DNA from: Chamaea fasciata
Taxonomy: Eukaryota > Chordata > Aves > Passeriformes > Sylviidae
NCBI GenBank assembly: GCA_029207755.1
Contig: JARCOQ010000002.1
Coordinates: forward strand, 9,315,156 to 9,379,155
Reading direction: 5' to 3'
DNA: 64,000 nt
Numbering within the stretch: position 1 is the stretch's first letter; every line of letters starts with the position of its first letter. The notes below the pieces were generated by a model. The model was given only the letters and a program-made list of their open reading frames with translations. It made no database searches and was not told where the DNA came from. Shown here piece after piece: positions 24,801 through 36,300 of this stretch. Both the position numbers and the translations under genes were made by a program.

Positions 24801-27233
24801 CCTTGCTGTTTGATTTTGTTAGCAAAATCGAGAGAGGGTGTCACACCCTTTCTATTCCCTGTTTAAATTGCAAGAACCTTAGTGCATGGACTGTGTTTTG
24901 GACACAACACAATCTTAAGTATTTTAAATGTAATTTTTTACTTTTTTCTTTTTATCTTCTTGATTTGCACTTTTTTTTTTTTTTAAGGACAGATACACAT
25001 ATGTAGACAGTGTTTAGTTAATACAGATATAACTGTATGTGCAACAATTATTTCCCACACACAGGTTTTGATGTGTCTACTCTTTGATGCACATGTGTTA
25101 TCAGTACCCAGTCACGTGGATCCAGGCTCTCATTTTAACTTTTAAAACCTACTAAAATGTGAAGGTGCTAACAAACCTGAGGTAGTCTGCCTACAGATCA
25201 GGCCAGAAATGAGGTACCACAGCAGAAAGCTGCCAGAGCACACCCAAACAAATTACCCAAACTGAACAAATGTGTTCAGTTTACAGCTGCAAGTCCCCTG
25301 AATCAGCTTCACTCTGTCTCCAAACACATCCACCTACCTCTAAATTCTTTCTTGTAGCCATGACCTTCAGTATTACTATAAATGATAATAATCGAGTCCA
25401 TTAGCATATTATCATATTCACATATTTCATGAATCACATTTTTCCCCTTCTGTTTGATATTATTAAAAGAATAACTTGCATTTATTTCATTTTCTTGTGC
25501 AGCGACAAGGAACCTTCTCCCAAAAGTTTAAATAGAGAATTAAATCCAATATTACTATGAAGTCTTCCTAAATGCTCTCTTGTTATTTTATCCTTGTGCA
25601 ATCTTTGCAATTAAATGTTTAATAATGTTTATTTTATCTTTTTTTCATATTTTTTTCCTCACCAAAATTAGGGACTAGTCTTCTGCTGCTTTTCCTCCTT
25701 CAAGTAAAGAGGAGGTATGTAAGACCTGTGGGATTGATTTCTTCAACAGGCCTGCGGAGATTATTTTATCATTTTGTTCTGTTTGAAGGTTTGAGGAAGT
25801 AAAGCATAATGACCACAAAAACACTCTGTGGTCTTAATGTATGTCATCTGCCTACTGCCCTCCAAGAAAAAGACATCATGTGTTATATATTTAAACCTCC
25901 TTCTCCAATGAGGTTGCTGTTTCGTCGTTCTAAATTCTGAAAAATCGCAGGAGGTATGTTCACAAAGCCCATTAACAAATAAGATTTGTGCTCACACTTC
26001 CTGCATACTGTTTTGAAAATTGATCCCTGAGGGCTTAATTAGCCATTATGCGCTTTTCCTACTGGAAAAGGAGAAGGAACTTTTATGCTTAAAATAACTT
26101 AACAACCAAAATCTTCCAGAACATGTAATCTCTCTTAGTCAGTATCTCACCTCCAAATTCAGGGAATCCCACAGGGCTCCATCCCAGCCTCCAGTGAAAG
26201 GACCACACAGAATTATCGCACTGGATATCAGCATTTGTCATCTGCATGAAGAGCAGGAACATTGTCATGTCTTAATTCTGACAGACTCTAAGTTCTCCTG
26301 CCTTACACGGAAATTCAAGATGTGAAAGAAGCAGCTGCACCCCTCAAAAGAATGAGCTGAAAGTGTGGATGATTGTGCAGAACACTGGGATACAAGGAGA
26401 TGCCAGAGCAGAAAATGAGTGCAGAAAAGCGTGCTACAATTATAAGGGCTCGGATGCTTCATTTTGAGACGTCCACGAACGCAGCAATGGGCATCCTATT
26501 TCCTTCTCTCAAGCATGCTACTAATTTGTCCACAGCATTTAGCAATCAAGTGGCATTCAGCAAACAAGTGCTCAGCACTACATAAAACAAACAGTGTCCC
26601 TCACTGAAATGTTCACGTGTCAGTAGAGTCTGGTTAGAAAATTACTCAATATGCTTGGGACAGTATTTTTCCTGGTCTCCAATATTATTTTACTCCCACT
26701 GCCTTGCACTTTTGATTTGCCCTGTTGAACCATGAAGTGACCTGCACAACTGCTTTCCACAAATGGCAAAATTCTTGCCCTTCACAGATACCATCAACAA
26801 TTTTGCAGGCAGAATACTCCCATTTGGAATTGCACTAAGTCAGCTATGCTCATAAAAGTAAATTTTACCACACTATCTTGGAATCCAGTTATCTGTTTGA
26901 CAAATGTTGGACTTTGGGATGTTTACTACCCACTCAGAAGAAAAACAAAACTAAAAACTTCTTATTTAAAAAGTAAGAATAAGACTAGTTCAGTGCTTAC
27001 TTCTGATATTATACTTTTTAGAAAATGAATAAACAGCAATTTTTTATTGTGATACAGACTTGACAGATAATAGTAGACCATTTTAAAACTATTGCAGAAT
27101 GAAAATAATTGCAAACAAGTTGTTCTTCAAAGAAAAAAGTCCATTCTGAAAAAGTTCAAATTGAGTGTCTTTGCCTTAGGAATATTAAAAAATCTGAAAA
27201 AACAACTATTCCAAAATGTGTATATTTCTTAGA

Positions 27234-27249
27234 TTTTTTTTTTTTTTTT
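27234..27249. repeat. T16 homopolymer
   Basis: Uninterrupted run of about sixteen T after AGA. Confidence 0.9.
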
Positions 27250-28188
27250 ACTTTCAACAAATCATCATTTTCCATAAAGACTGTTCTGGGGAAAATTTTA
27301 ATGATCAAAATTGGATGAAGCACATCTAGTGTTATACTAAGAAATATGAACATCTATCTTTATCTGAAGGTGAGTGTTCCTAGAGGATGGATTCAAGAAA
27401 AAAAATTATATAAAGCAGTGTAGTCTTTTCCATTTTCAAGGCTAAACCTAGGTTTTGATCAAGAAGTCGACCAACAAAATTTTAGAGAAAGAGACAAATG
27501 AAAATAATTATTTTGAGTGGCTTAATTAGGATGTCAACAGTAGCTGAAATGGTAGATGAATTATATGTTTTCTAGAACGGTTCTAGTTAAATAGAAGACT
27601 TGCCAAATACAGATGCTTTGTGACATCTAAAGACACCAAATGATTAATTACTGTTAATAGCAATGGAAATGTTCAAAGAATAAATGACTGGGTTTTGTTT
27701 TTTTTTTAATTTCCATAATCACAGAAAAAATTCTAAGAGTAGCACTGAAGTAGAATAACTACAAAATGCAAATGAGTTATGTGTGATCACCCAAATATGA
27801 CTATCTCACTCTCAGCTTTTCACCCCAATTTACTTTTTTGATTAAATCACGTTAAAATGAAGAACAGCCATTCTGAATGCAAGTATTTTTGAAGTAAGGT
27901 TAAAAGATTATGACAAAACAGAATTGAAGCATAATCCATTACCAATTTATTTCCATTGTTGACTCATCCACAATAGACATAAATCTGGCACTTTGCAATA
28001 ATGGTTGCAAAAGGCACTCTGTGTTAATTTGTAAAACACATTGTAAAAAGAAAAAAAAAACAGTGAGAAAGACATTTTTCACTTGGTTTCCTGATAATTA
28101 ATGTTTCTTCTACATATCTCCCAAGTTAAATTTGTTCCTTGGTATTTACAACAATTTCAACAGACTTCAGACATGTAGAACTTCAGTA

Positions 28189-28248
28189 TTTTTCTTTTTT
28201 TTTTTCTTTTTTTTTCTTTTTTTTCTTTTTTTTTCTTTTTTTTTTTTA
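28189..28248. repeat. (T8-10C)n polypyrimidine tract
   Basis: About 60 bases of T broken every 8-10 bases by a single C, then AATAAGG. Possibly an expanded reverse-strand A-tail. The poly-Phe and poly-Lys frames here on both strands are artefacts of the tract. Confidence 0.95.
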
Positions 28249-28774
28249 ATAAGGAATTTTGTTCTAATGCCAGTGTTGTATGATATTATTGCTATGAGAA
28301 CAAGCAAAGCAGAGGGAGAGATGACCCCACCATACTGTGGAATCAAATGTCCTATAAGCACTAGAGGAGTAAAGGGCAGTCTGGTTTTCCTAAAAGAAAT
28401 TCATATCACATAAAATATATAGAACAGCATTTTACTAGAGCTTACATAGTTTTCCATTTAATTTCAGACTAACTTCACATTTTATATTCTATAACTAGCA
28501 AGGGTTTTAAATAACTTGCACTTATTTTGTGTTTTGCAATTATAATAAGGTTGGGTAATTATACAGAGAGCATTTTTGCCATTTATTTCTAATTTGAAAC
28601 TTTCCTGAAAGCATGGAATCCAAATAAAGTATTTGCAATTCTAAAAGAAGGAGAAATAGTTATTTATAAATAGGCAAAAATTATCAAAGTCTCTTATCAA
28701 GCTGCTATCATTTTAAAAAAGGACCATGCTGGGATAAAACAGTGAAAAACTCAGTAAATGTCAGCAGTATTAAA
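28249..28774. other. Unique A+T-rich DNA, nothing identified
   Basis: No recognisable gene, RNA or mobile-element body between the two low-complexity tracts. Confidence 0.5.
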
Positions 28775-28830
28775 CAAAAAAAAAAAAAAAAAAAAAAAAA
28801 AAACAAAACAAAAACAAAAAAAACCCAAAA
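28775..28830. repeat. A-rich tract (A~28 then CAAAA units)
   Basis: A long A run from about 28776 to 28803, followed by CAAAA and CAAAAA units and CAAAAAAAACCC. Confidence 0.93.
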
Positions 28831-29531
28831 GATATTAAATTATATTAAATATACATAACATATATATTTGTAGTGGCAGCAAAAGTGGCTAAAGATTTGG
28901 CAACTGGAACCTCTTTTCTCTATTCCTTCCCTCATTCCTAAAGTAAATAAAATAATTATTTGACCAAAAATACTCAGAGAATGGAGCGGGGATGTCAGAT
29001 ATTCAAAATATTTTATATGTGTGATGGTACAAAAAATACATGGGCAGTAATCAAAGGACAGGCACAGTTAGTTGTACTTTGGCATAGAGTTCTTAGTTTG
29101 AAAATCGGAAAGTGCAAGTCAGATAAATTATATTCTTTAATTAAAGCCTCAGCTCTTACACTAAAATGCTTGGATAGCTAGGAGACCTAATTTGAAAAAG
29201 TTCTATAAAATTAGTCATATATGACTGCTGGATTTTTGGAGGTAGATTTTTTTTCTTTAATTTTAACTATTTATAGGAGTTGTCTTTAAGATTTTAATAG
29301 TTTTGTCTACCATGACCAAACAGTATTTCCTTAGATTTACAGTATTTAAAAACACTATTACTACCTAAAGCTTTGGATAGTTGCCTCATCTTTTTGCTGT
29401 AGCAATCTGGATAAGTGAATAATGAACTGGCCCCGTAATGATCAAACAAAACGTGTTTAAGATGGAAAATTAATTATGAAGGTAGTTTCCAAAATGAAAA
29501 AAAAAAAAAGAATAAATTAAAATCGAGCTGT

Positions 29532-29565
29532 TTGTCATATATTGCAGCTTGTCATATATTGCAGC
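29532..29565. repeat. 17-bp perfect tandem duplication
   Basis: TTGTCATATATTGCAGC occurs at 29532-29548 and again immediately at 29549-29565 without a mismatch. Confidence 0.97.
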
Positions 29566-30291
29566 AGTGCCAAGCTTCTGGCTGTGAAACATCCAACACG
29601 CTGTAACTTAACAGGTGAGAAAACTGCTGTCCATTCTCTTCTCTAATTTTTCCCACCATTTGACTTGCCTTTGGGACATTCTTATGGATAGAGCACAAAG
29701 CATAAAGGTGCACAGCATGTTTTTGGCTCATGGGATTTAGAAAACGGATATTCACTTTTGTGATGGAGTAACTCAGACTCAGGAGAAAAATAAATCTCTA
29801 AAGAGAGCAGAGCCACTGTTTCTGGCTATGGAAAAAGAGTATGAAAATTTAACTGGAAAGACATCTTTTTTTTGTGAGCTGTTGATCCAGGATAAGGGAG
29901 GATTGTTTTTCTTTTGGGGTGGTGGGTTTTTTCATATGTTTATCTGATTATGTCATAAGTTGAGCCTAGACTGTGCAAAGAACTTGGGCACTGTGAAGAA
30001 AGGTCACTCAGTTTTGAATGTACCCTTACATAATGTGTTATGATTGTAAGGTTGATTATTACAAATTATATGGCATCCAGGTCCTGAATTATGGAGGAAA
30101 GTATAAATTCAAACAAATTAGTTTTATTTCTTGAAAATCTAGAAACAAGTCTTACCTGCATTCAAATTATGCACTTACATTGGTATACATCATCTCCAAG
30201 GATTCAATAACTGATTTGGGTACTTATTAAACAATAAGCATAATTGGGAGCTTTCACTGTTTCCCTCATCATTTTGAGATTAACCACTTGA

Positions 30292-30344
30292 CAAAAAAAA
30301 AAAATAAAAAATTAAAAAATAAAAATAAAAATAAATGAATGAAA
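30292..30344. repeat. (AAAAAT)n-like A-rich tract
   Basis: A12 followed by TAAAAAATT, TAAAAA units and ATGAATGAAAA. Low complexity. Confidence 0.88.
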
Positions 30345-32189
30345 AGCAGTTAACACCTTGACATGCTCAGCATCGTGCCAAAAGTCAGGATGCAATATGA
30401 GCTGTAGGAAGATCACACAGTTCTCCTCTTACCCTTTTAGTGATGCAAGAAGTGTGCTGAGCGCTGCGTTCCAGAGTTGCCATCCACAGTGAGACAAGGT
30501 CTTTAACACATGACATCTGGCCTCCTGCCTCGTTTCCTATGCTCCCTGAATAGCAGATGGACCTCAGTGCCACAAGTGTGACCAAGTCACTGGGTCAAGC
30601 AACACCCCCTTGGAAATTATGCAGTGGTTAGCACATGCCCTCCAAAATTGAAGCTGAAGAAGCCTCCTGCAGAGCAGAGGGGAATATTATTTGTAGTTCT
30701 AGACCTGAGCATTAATCACAACAAGGTCAGACACATGAACAAACCCTATACATTTAAATGATTTGAAGCTATTAATCTGAGCTTGCAATACTACGTTTTC
30801 ACCATGGCTATCCATGCTTTCCCTCTCACAGTTTGTCACACTTGTAGGCTTGTTTTATCTTTGGGTACCAGCCCTTGCTAGCAGTAATAGGTTTTCCCTA
30901 TATGATTGTAAAGCATCTCCCACAAGGAATTTCTAATGCTTACTGGGCAGGTGGGTCACTACCTGTAAATTTGATTTGCATAGTACAGAAAGTTGAAGGA
31001 AATGAAAATAAAAGCAACAACCATTCTCAGTAAAGGTCATCTGAAAACTCATGCAAAGTATTCAAAATAAAACTTTCCAAAAAGTAAAATCAGATTTTGA
31101 TAGGAACCTTTTATTCTCACAAAATATTTGCTCAACTCAGATGAAAGCAGAAGATTCTTTTTTCTCACCAAATTTCCATTAAAATATCAATCACTTACTT
31201 AAAACAAGCTCAGATGGAATTGTCTGAGTAGCTGCAGCCAATTTTCTTTGCATTTTGCCATGTAAGAACAAAGCACGTACCTCATGCACTTCAGAGTAGT
31301 ACAGAAAGGGAGAATTGAACAATCTGGAAATTTGGAAATGGAGAATCTCACAAACATAGCCATCCATCAATATTGAACAAATCATTTGAATATGGTGAAT
31401 AAAAATGTGTTAATATGTCACCAGAATTAGTTCTCAGTCTGTAGGAAAAAAGGTCATTTTTGATGCTGAAGGACTGAGTGATTGAGGGGATTAGTGAGCA
31501 CTAAAAGCAACAAAAACCAGTTCATTTGAGTATTCTGAACATCAGATAAGGTTAATAAATGGTCTTAGCATAGTTCTCAAAGTGCAAGAACCACACCATA
31601 AAACTGTTAACATTAATTGATACTTTTTACGGGTAGTCTCAGCTGAAAGGTCACACGACGGGAACACTTCCAGATCCGAAGCACATCACAGAGGCCTGAA
31701 GCTTACACACATTCTGCCTTTCTGTGCCCTGCCAGAGCTAGAGGTTTTATGCTCAAGGACTGTTCTGTGAGCACTAAAACTTAAAAATATTTGCTAGCCT
31801 CTTCTACCTATAAATCTAAAAATAGAAGCTTGGAAGGAAAAAGTCATTAAAATTTACAGTTGCCTTCTACTTTTAAGGGAAAGTATTACCAACAGAGAGT
31901 GGGAGGAGGATGAGTAATCCTGGCACCTATTCTATATTTCAGCTCCCTACATCCTTTATTGTTTGCCTAGCTGTTGCATAAATTCAGGAATTTACTATTT
32001 TCAAAAGTATATATCAACACGATATATATAGTGCAGTACATACCAACCACTGAATTGTGTGAGGAACATAAACAAAAGGCCAGGTTCTTCTCTGGTGCCC
32101 CTGAACACAACCTGGTGTGCTCTCAGAACTCTGAATCCCACCTCACATCAGACTTCGAGTCAGAGAAGCATCAGTTATTCAAAATATTT

Positions 32190-32760
32190 CCCCTAAAATA
32201 GTCAGCCTGGGAGCAGTGCCTATAGGAACTGAATGCAGATTTCAGCATCCCCCCTCCTGTGCTCGTGGGAGGCTGCAGGCTGCACACACACAGTGTGTTC
32301 TCTCCATGTAGGCAGCAATCCCACCCATGGAGCAGCCTCCCTTCACACACCAACCCACTCCCAAGCACTGCCATCCTGGAGAAGGGGTGAAGGGAGAGAG
32401 GACAGGCACAGTTCAGTCTGGCTGCTGCACTGGGCACTGGGAGGGGAAAGAAACGACAGTGTAAAGAACGTTCTCTTGTTTGGAGTGGAAGGTGCTAGGC
32501 TGAGTGGAAGACAAGGCTACCACTGAGCTGAGCCTGTACTGCTCAGCCCAGCTCTGGCTTCCCACCAGCAGTGGCAGCAGCAGCAAACAAACCCAAACTG
32601 TGCCTGTGCAGCCACTCTTTACACACTCTGTACATTCCAGTACATTTCATTCTGTTTGATGTATTGTAGGGTTTCCCTTTGGGCCTACTGAGCATTATAT
32701 CCATCTGTGCACTCACCCAAGTCCTCTAGGGGGACAGGATTGCATTTGCTCCTTCCTACC
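32190..32760. other. GC-richer block of unknown origin beside an LTR
   Basis: This is clearly richer in G+C than the surrounding several kilobases and ends exactly where the LTR at 32761 begins. It contains a CACACACACAGTGTGTG stretch near 32282-32300 and GCAGCAGCAGCAAAC near 32575. The overlapping frames 32171-32437 (minus) and 32233-32526 (plus) have no recognisable domain. It could be an internal remnant of the adjoining retroelement, another old LTR or unique DNA; I cannot tell. Confidence 0.4.
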
Positions 32761-33319
32761 CATCATGGTTTAACCCCAGGGATCAGCTAAGCCCCACATG
32801 GCCACTTGTACAAACAACCCCCTCACCCCGACAGCTGGGAGAGAACTGAAGGGGAAAAAAATGGAAACCTTTTACATTGAGATAAGAACTGTTTAAAAAC
32901 CAAAACAAAATAAGCTAGAAAAATAATAATAGTAATAAAAGTGAATGAGAGGTAACACTTGAGAGAGAAGAGATGCTCAATACAACCTCCTCTCCACCTA
33001 CTGACTGATGCTGCTTCCCTGGGCAGCAATCACCCCTTCCAGCCAACTCCACCCAATTTGTACACTGGACATCATCTTTTATGGAATAAAATCAAGGAAT
33101 ATTCCTTTGGCCAGTTCAGGTCAGTTTTCCAGGCCATGATCCCCTTCCAGGTTCTTGTGCCCCTCCTCACAGGCAGAGCATGAGCCTTGACTTAGGGCAA
33201 ACACTGTTCAGCAGCAAAATATCAGTGCGCTTTCAACATTATTCTCACACTGAATCCAAAACTCAGCACTGCACAAGCTATCCCAGACAAAATTTACTCT
33301 ATCCCACCAAAACCAGGAT
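32761..33319 (-). mobile_element. Avian ERV solo LTR, copy A
   Basis: Recognised as a common avian endogenous-retrovirus LTR. It starts CATCATGGTTTAACCCC (the usual form is TGTCATGG...) and ends CCACCAAAACCAGGATA. In between are an A-rich stretch with AATAATAATAGTAATAAAA (32924-32942), TGGAATAAAATCAAGG, CTTGTGCCCCTCCTCAC, GCATGAGCCTTGACTTAGG and TCAACATTATTCTCACACTG. In the family, a TATA-like sequence lies on the minus strand near the middle, so the element is oriented minus; here that site (CCCAATTTGTACACTGG on plus) is mutated. Length of about 560 bases fits a complete LTR. There is no second LTR or coding region at a proviral distance, so it is a solo LTR. No clear target-site duplication is visible. 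Confidence 0.8.
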
Positions 33320-36300
33320 ACTACTACTGAAACAGACTGTTCTGCCCTCTTCCCTAGACAAGGACAGTACCTGGTGATGATCCTTATAGAAATGTTTATG
33401 AAGAAACAGATTAGACATCAGGAGCATTGAGGAAAAAAACTTCTGCGAGCAGAACACAAACTAGGTACTAATCCTCAAACCCTGTTGTTAAGGTTCTCCC
33501 GCACAAAGTAGACATCAATCTGAAATGTGATAAACAGTAGTGTGACATGGATATTGAAAGATGCTTTCTTGCAAAAAGGGAGCAGGTGGTAATTCATAGT
33601 ACATGAGGCTGTTTATTAGCTCTGAATTGTCATATGAATTGTTCATAAATGACCTTCAGATGCCATCATTTAAAATATTCAGAGGACTATGTTTGGAAAA
33701 GTGAGTAATCTTAGAGAGATAATCAACATGTTCTGTATGTTATGTACTGATCGTTATTTTCAAAACTTCAGAGGCATTAAAATGTTAATTATTCTTAGGA
33801 TAGTTTTGAATGTAAGCAAGCATTTTTCAGTCCATTTATGACCTCTTTAAACAAAAGAAAAGTAGAACTGATGAATTGAAATCAGTGTTTACTCCAAGCA
33901 AGCAATTCACTCTCCCTCTGTCCATTGCCTATTTTTTGATAACTTTCATTTTACTATTTCTACTTATTCTAGTCTAGTTTGAGTGCATGACACAGCCATG
34001 AAATATTTCTTCTACTGTTTAGAAATAGATAAGGGACATGGATTTCTGCTTAAATGGCAATGACAGTGACAGCACATAACACTCCAGCCTTACAAACAAA
34101 TACTAGCTTGATTAGAGATACCAAAATCCAGGTACCATATTTTTGGTCATACCATTTGGCATTATCTTCCTCCAACCCTTAAAAAAATATTCCTTTAAGA
34201 AACAGTGAGTTAGGATGAAGTCAGAATAAGAGCTCTTCCATTCTGGAAGAAGTAATAAAAAACAGAATGAAAGAAGCCTTGTTTATAGCTTAAATACCCC
34301 CAGTTTCCTTAATCCATATCATGAAGATTTTTTTTCCCTGTAGTCTTCAACAGACAGAGTCATCGAGTAACCAATACAGGTTTTCTAAACCTATCAAATT
34401 TTAAACACTGAAAAATAAGGTTTTGACTTTAAGGTTGAGTTGGTGGGATTTTTTTTGTTTGGTTGGGGGGGGGTTGTTTTTTTTAAAGGGGTGTTGGATT
34501 TTTTTCCCCTTTTTTAAATTGGGAAGCACATAGAATGATTTTGTAATAAAAGGCCTACAGTTTAATACACATCAGCACTAGTTTTCACCAGGGATATGAA
34601 TATGTCTGCATGTGAAACTGTTTCGTATAGATTGATTACAGCTTCATACTGCTTTGTTTTAGGATAATAGTCATAACTGCTATATAACTACAAGGACAGG
34701 AATTGTTTTATTAAAATAAATGCACTCCTCTATAAATGCCAGTGCCACACCAGCAAGGTCTGCATAAATACAAAACTGCTGACAAGAAGGGTTAAGCAAC
34801 CAAAATATATCAATGTTAAGTCTCAACATAATTGTCTAAATGTCAGCTGAACCTTCACGGACTACCTTTCCAAATCTTAAAACTAAGTATGATTAATAGA
34901 AAAAAAGTTAAATATCAATCTCTAGACACAGAATAATGTTTTAAAAGGCTGGGTTTAGAGATAATTAACTAAGGATCCATTTGAGAAAGGTTATAAGTCT
35001 CAAGTAGCACAGTCAACATTTTGAATGTTATTAATCCTAAGATTTTAAGCAATTTAGACATTTAGATCTCATTTAAATACCCTCTCTTACATGTGATTTG
35101 CCATATTAGCAAGGCCATTTGACAACAATTTTGCACAATTGATGTAAATTACATTACAGATTAAACACTACTACCAGCTATGTGATTAAAGCCAAAAATG
35201 AATAGCAAGAAAGATCCAAATACAGTAAAAGGCAAAACTTGATAATATCAAGGTAACTCTGAAATATGTAACAGTGTCTTAGAGTCTGAAAAAAGTATGA
35301 ACTGATAAGTGAGTATGATTTGTAACTTCATCTGTCAACGTACATGCGTAGGCATGAATGCATATGTACATATCCATAAAGCATTGTTCGAAGTAATATT
35401 GGCTTACACTGCAAATTATTTGAAGACCACATGTGAGCCATTGAAATTTAGTCTTCATGGTTATGGTACTCTTCAGACATAAGATCACAAGCATGAAAAG
35501 CCAATGAATCCCCTAACTCCTCATGCAATGCACAGCTTGGATGAAAATCATTTATGAAAACTTCTCCATTTTTTTATTCCTCTTCATTTTTTATGTATAG
35601 TTCCAGCTATTATTGGTGGAACACTCTTACAACACTGTTCTAAAAACAGAAACTTAATTCACACATTTCTACTATGTGACAGCTTCCCAAATACCAATTT
35701 ATTTCCCCAACCTCTCACCCCTCCAAAATGATGGGGATGTATTCATTATTATATACATTTTAAAGAGGGTTTCTGCATCACAGGGAGTTTAAGGTCAAAA
35801 GCATCAAGTGATTTTGCATATGAAGTTTGAGAGGTGGTTAGAAACTGATTTATCAGCATTCCTAATGTTAGATAGCACTTTTTATGTTTATGGATTTATT
35901 GACTACAGTTTTAGTTTTGATTTGCAAACACTTGTCCCAGGCAAGGCAGGATTAATTTTTGCAGGCAAGGAGGCACAACCAGGACCTGGAGGTTGCTCTA
36001 TACCACCTCACAGCATTGCCAGAGGTGTGGGGAAGGGAGTCTTTCCAGAGGAAAGTCTCTCTTGCTGTTGGAGAGGCTGCAGACAGGTCATGGGCTCCAT
36101 GGTGAACATCTTGGCATGTGAATCATTTTGTACGTTTTTGTTACTAGGGTTGCTGTTTGTGTTTGTTTTCTTATCTCACTGCTGTTTCCAGCAAACTGTT
36201 CTCATCTCAGCCCTTGAGGGGTGAGTGGCTCATGGTTTTAGTGGGAATACTTAATTTGAAAACACCATTCCTAAAATATGACAACACTTTTGCACATAAG

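Larger units (their letters stand above)
22943..28188. other. Unique A+T-rich DNA, no gene seen
   Basis: No supported gene. An NRF1-like TGCGCATGCA string occurs near 23647-23656, alone and without a CpG island, so it is not called as a site. An ancient-repeat match lies at 24726-24800. A T16 run is at 27234-27249. The 25900-26100 and 26420-26560 segments keep several CpGs, unlike their surroundings (see findings). Confidence 0.55.
28831..32189. other. Unique A+T-rich DNA, no gene seen
   Basis: No supported gene. A 17-base perfect tandem duplication lies at 29532-29565 and an A-rich (AAAAT)n tract at 30292-30344. The 30380-30720 segment is somewhat GC-richer but unidentified. No frame carries a recognisable domain. 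Confidence 0.55.

Noticed and set aside
28132..28413. Phe-rich frame and Lys-rich antisense frame
   Set aside because: Translation of the T-rich tract at 28189-28248.
35808..36224. 138-codon plus-strand open frame with hydrophobic C-terminal stretch
   Set aside because: Hydrophobicity comes from T-rich DNA; no family resemblance and no gene context.
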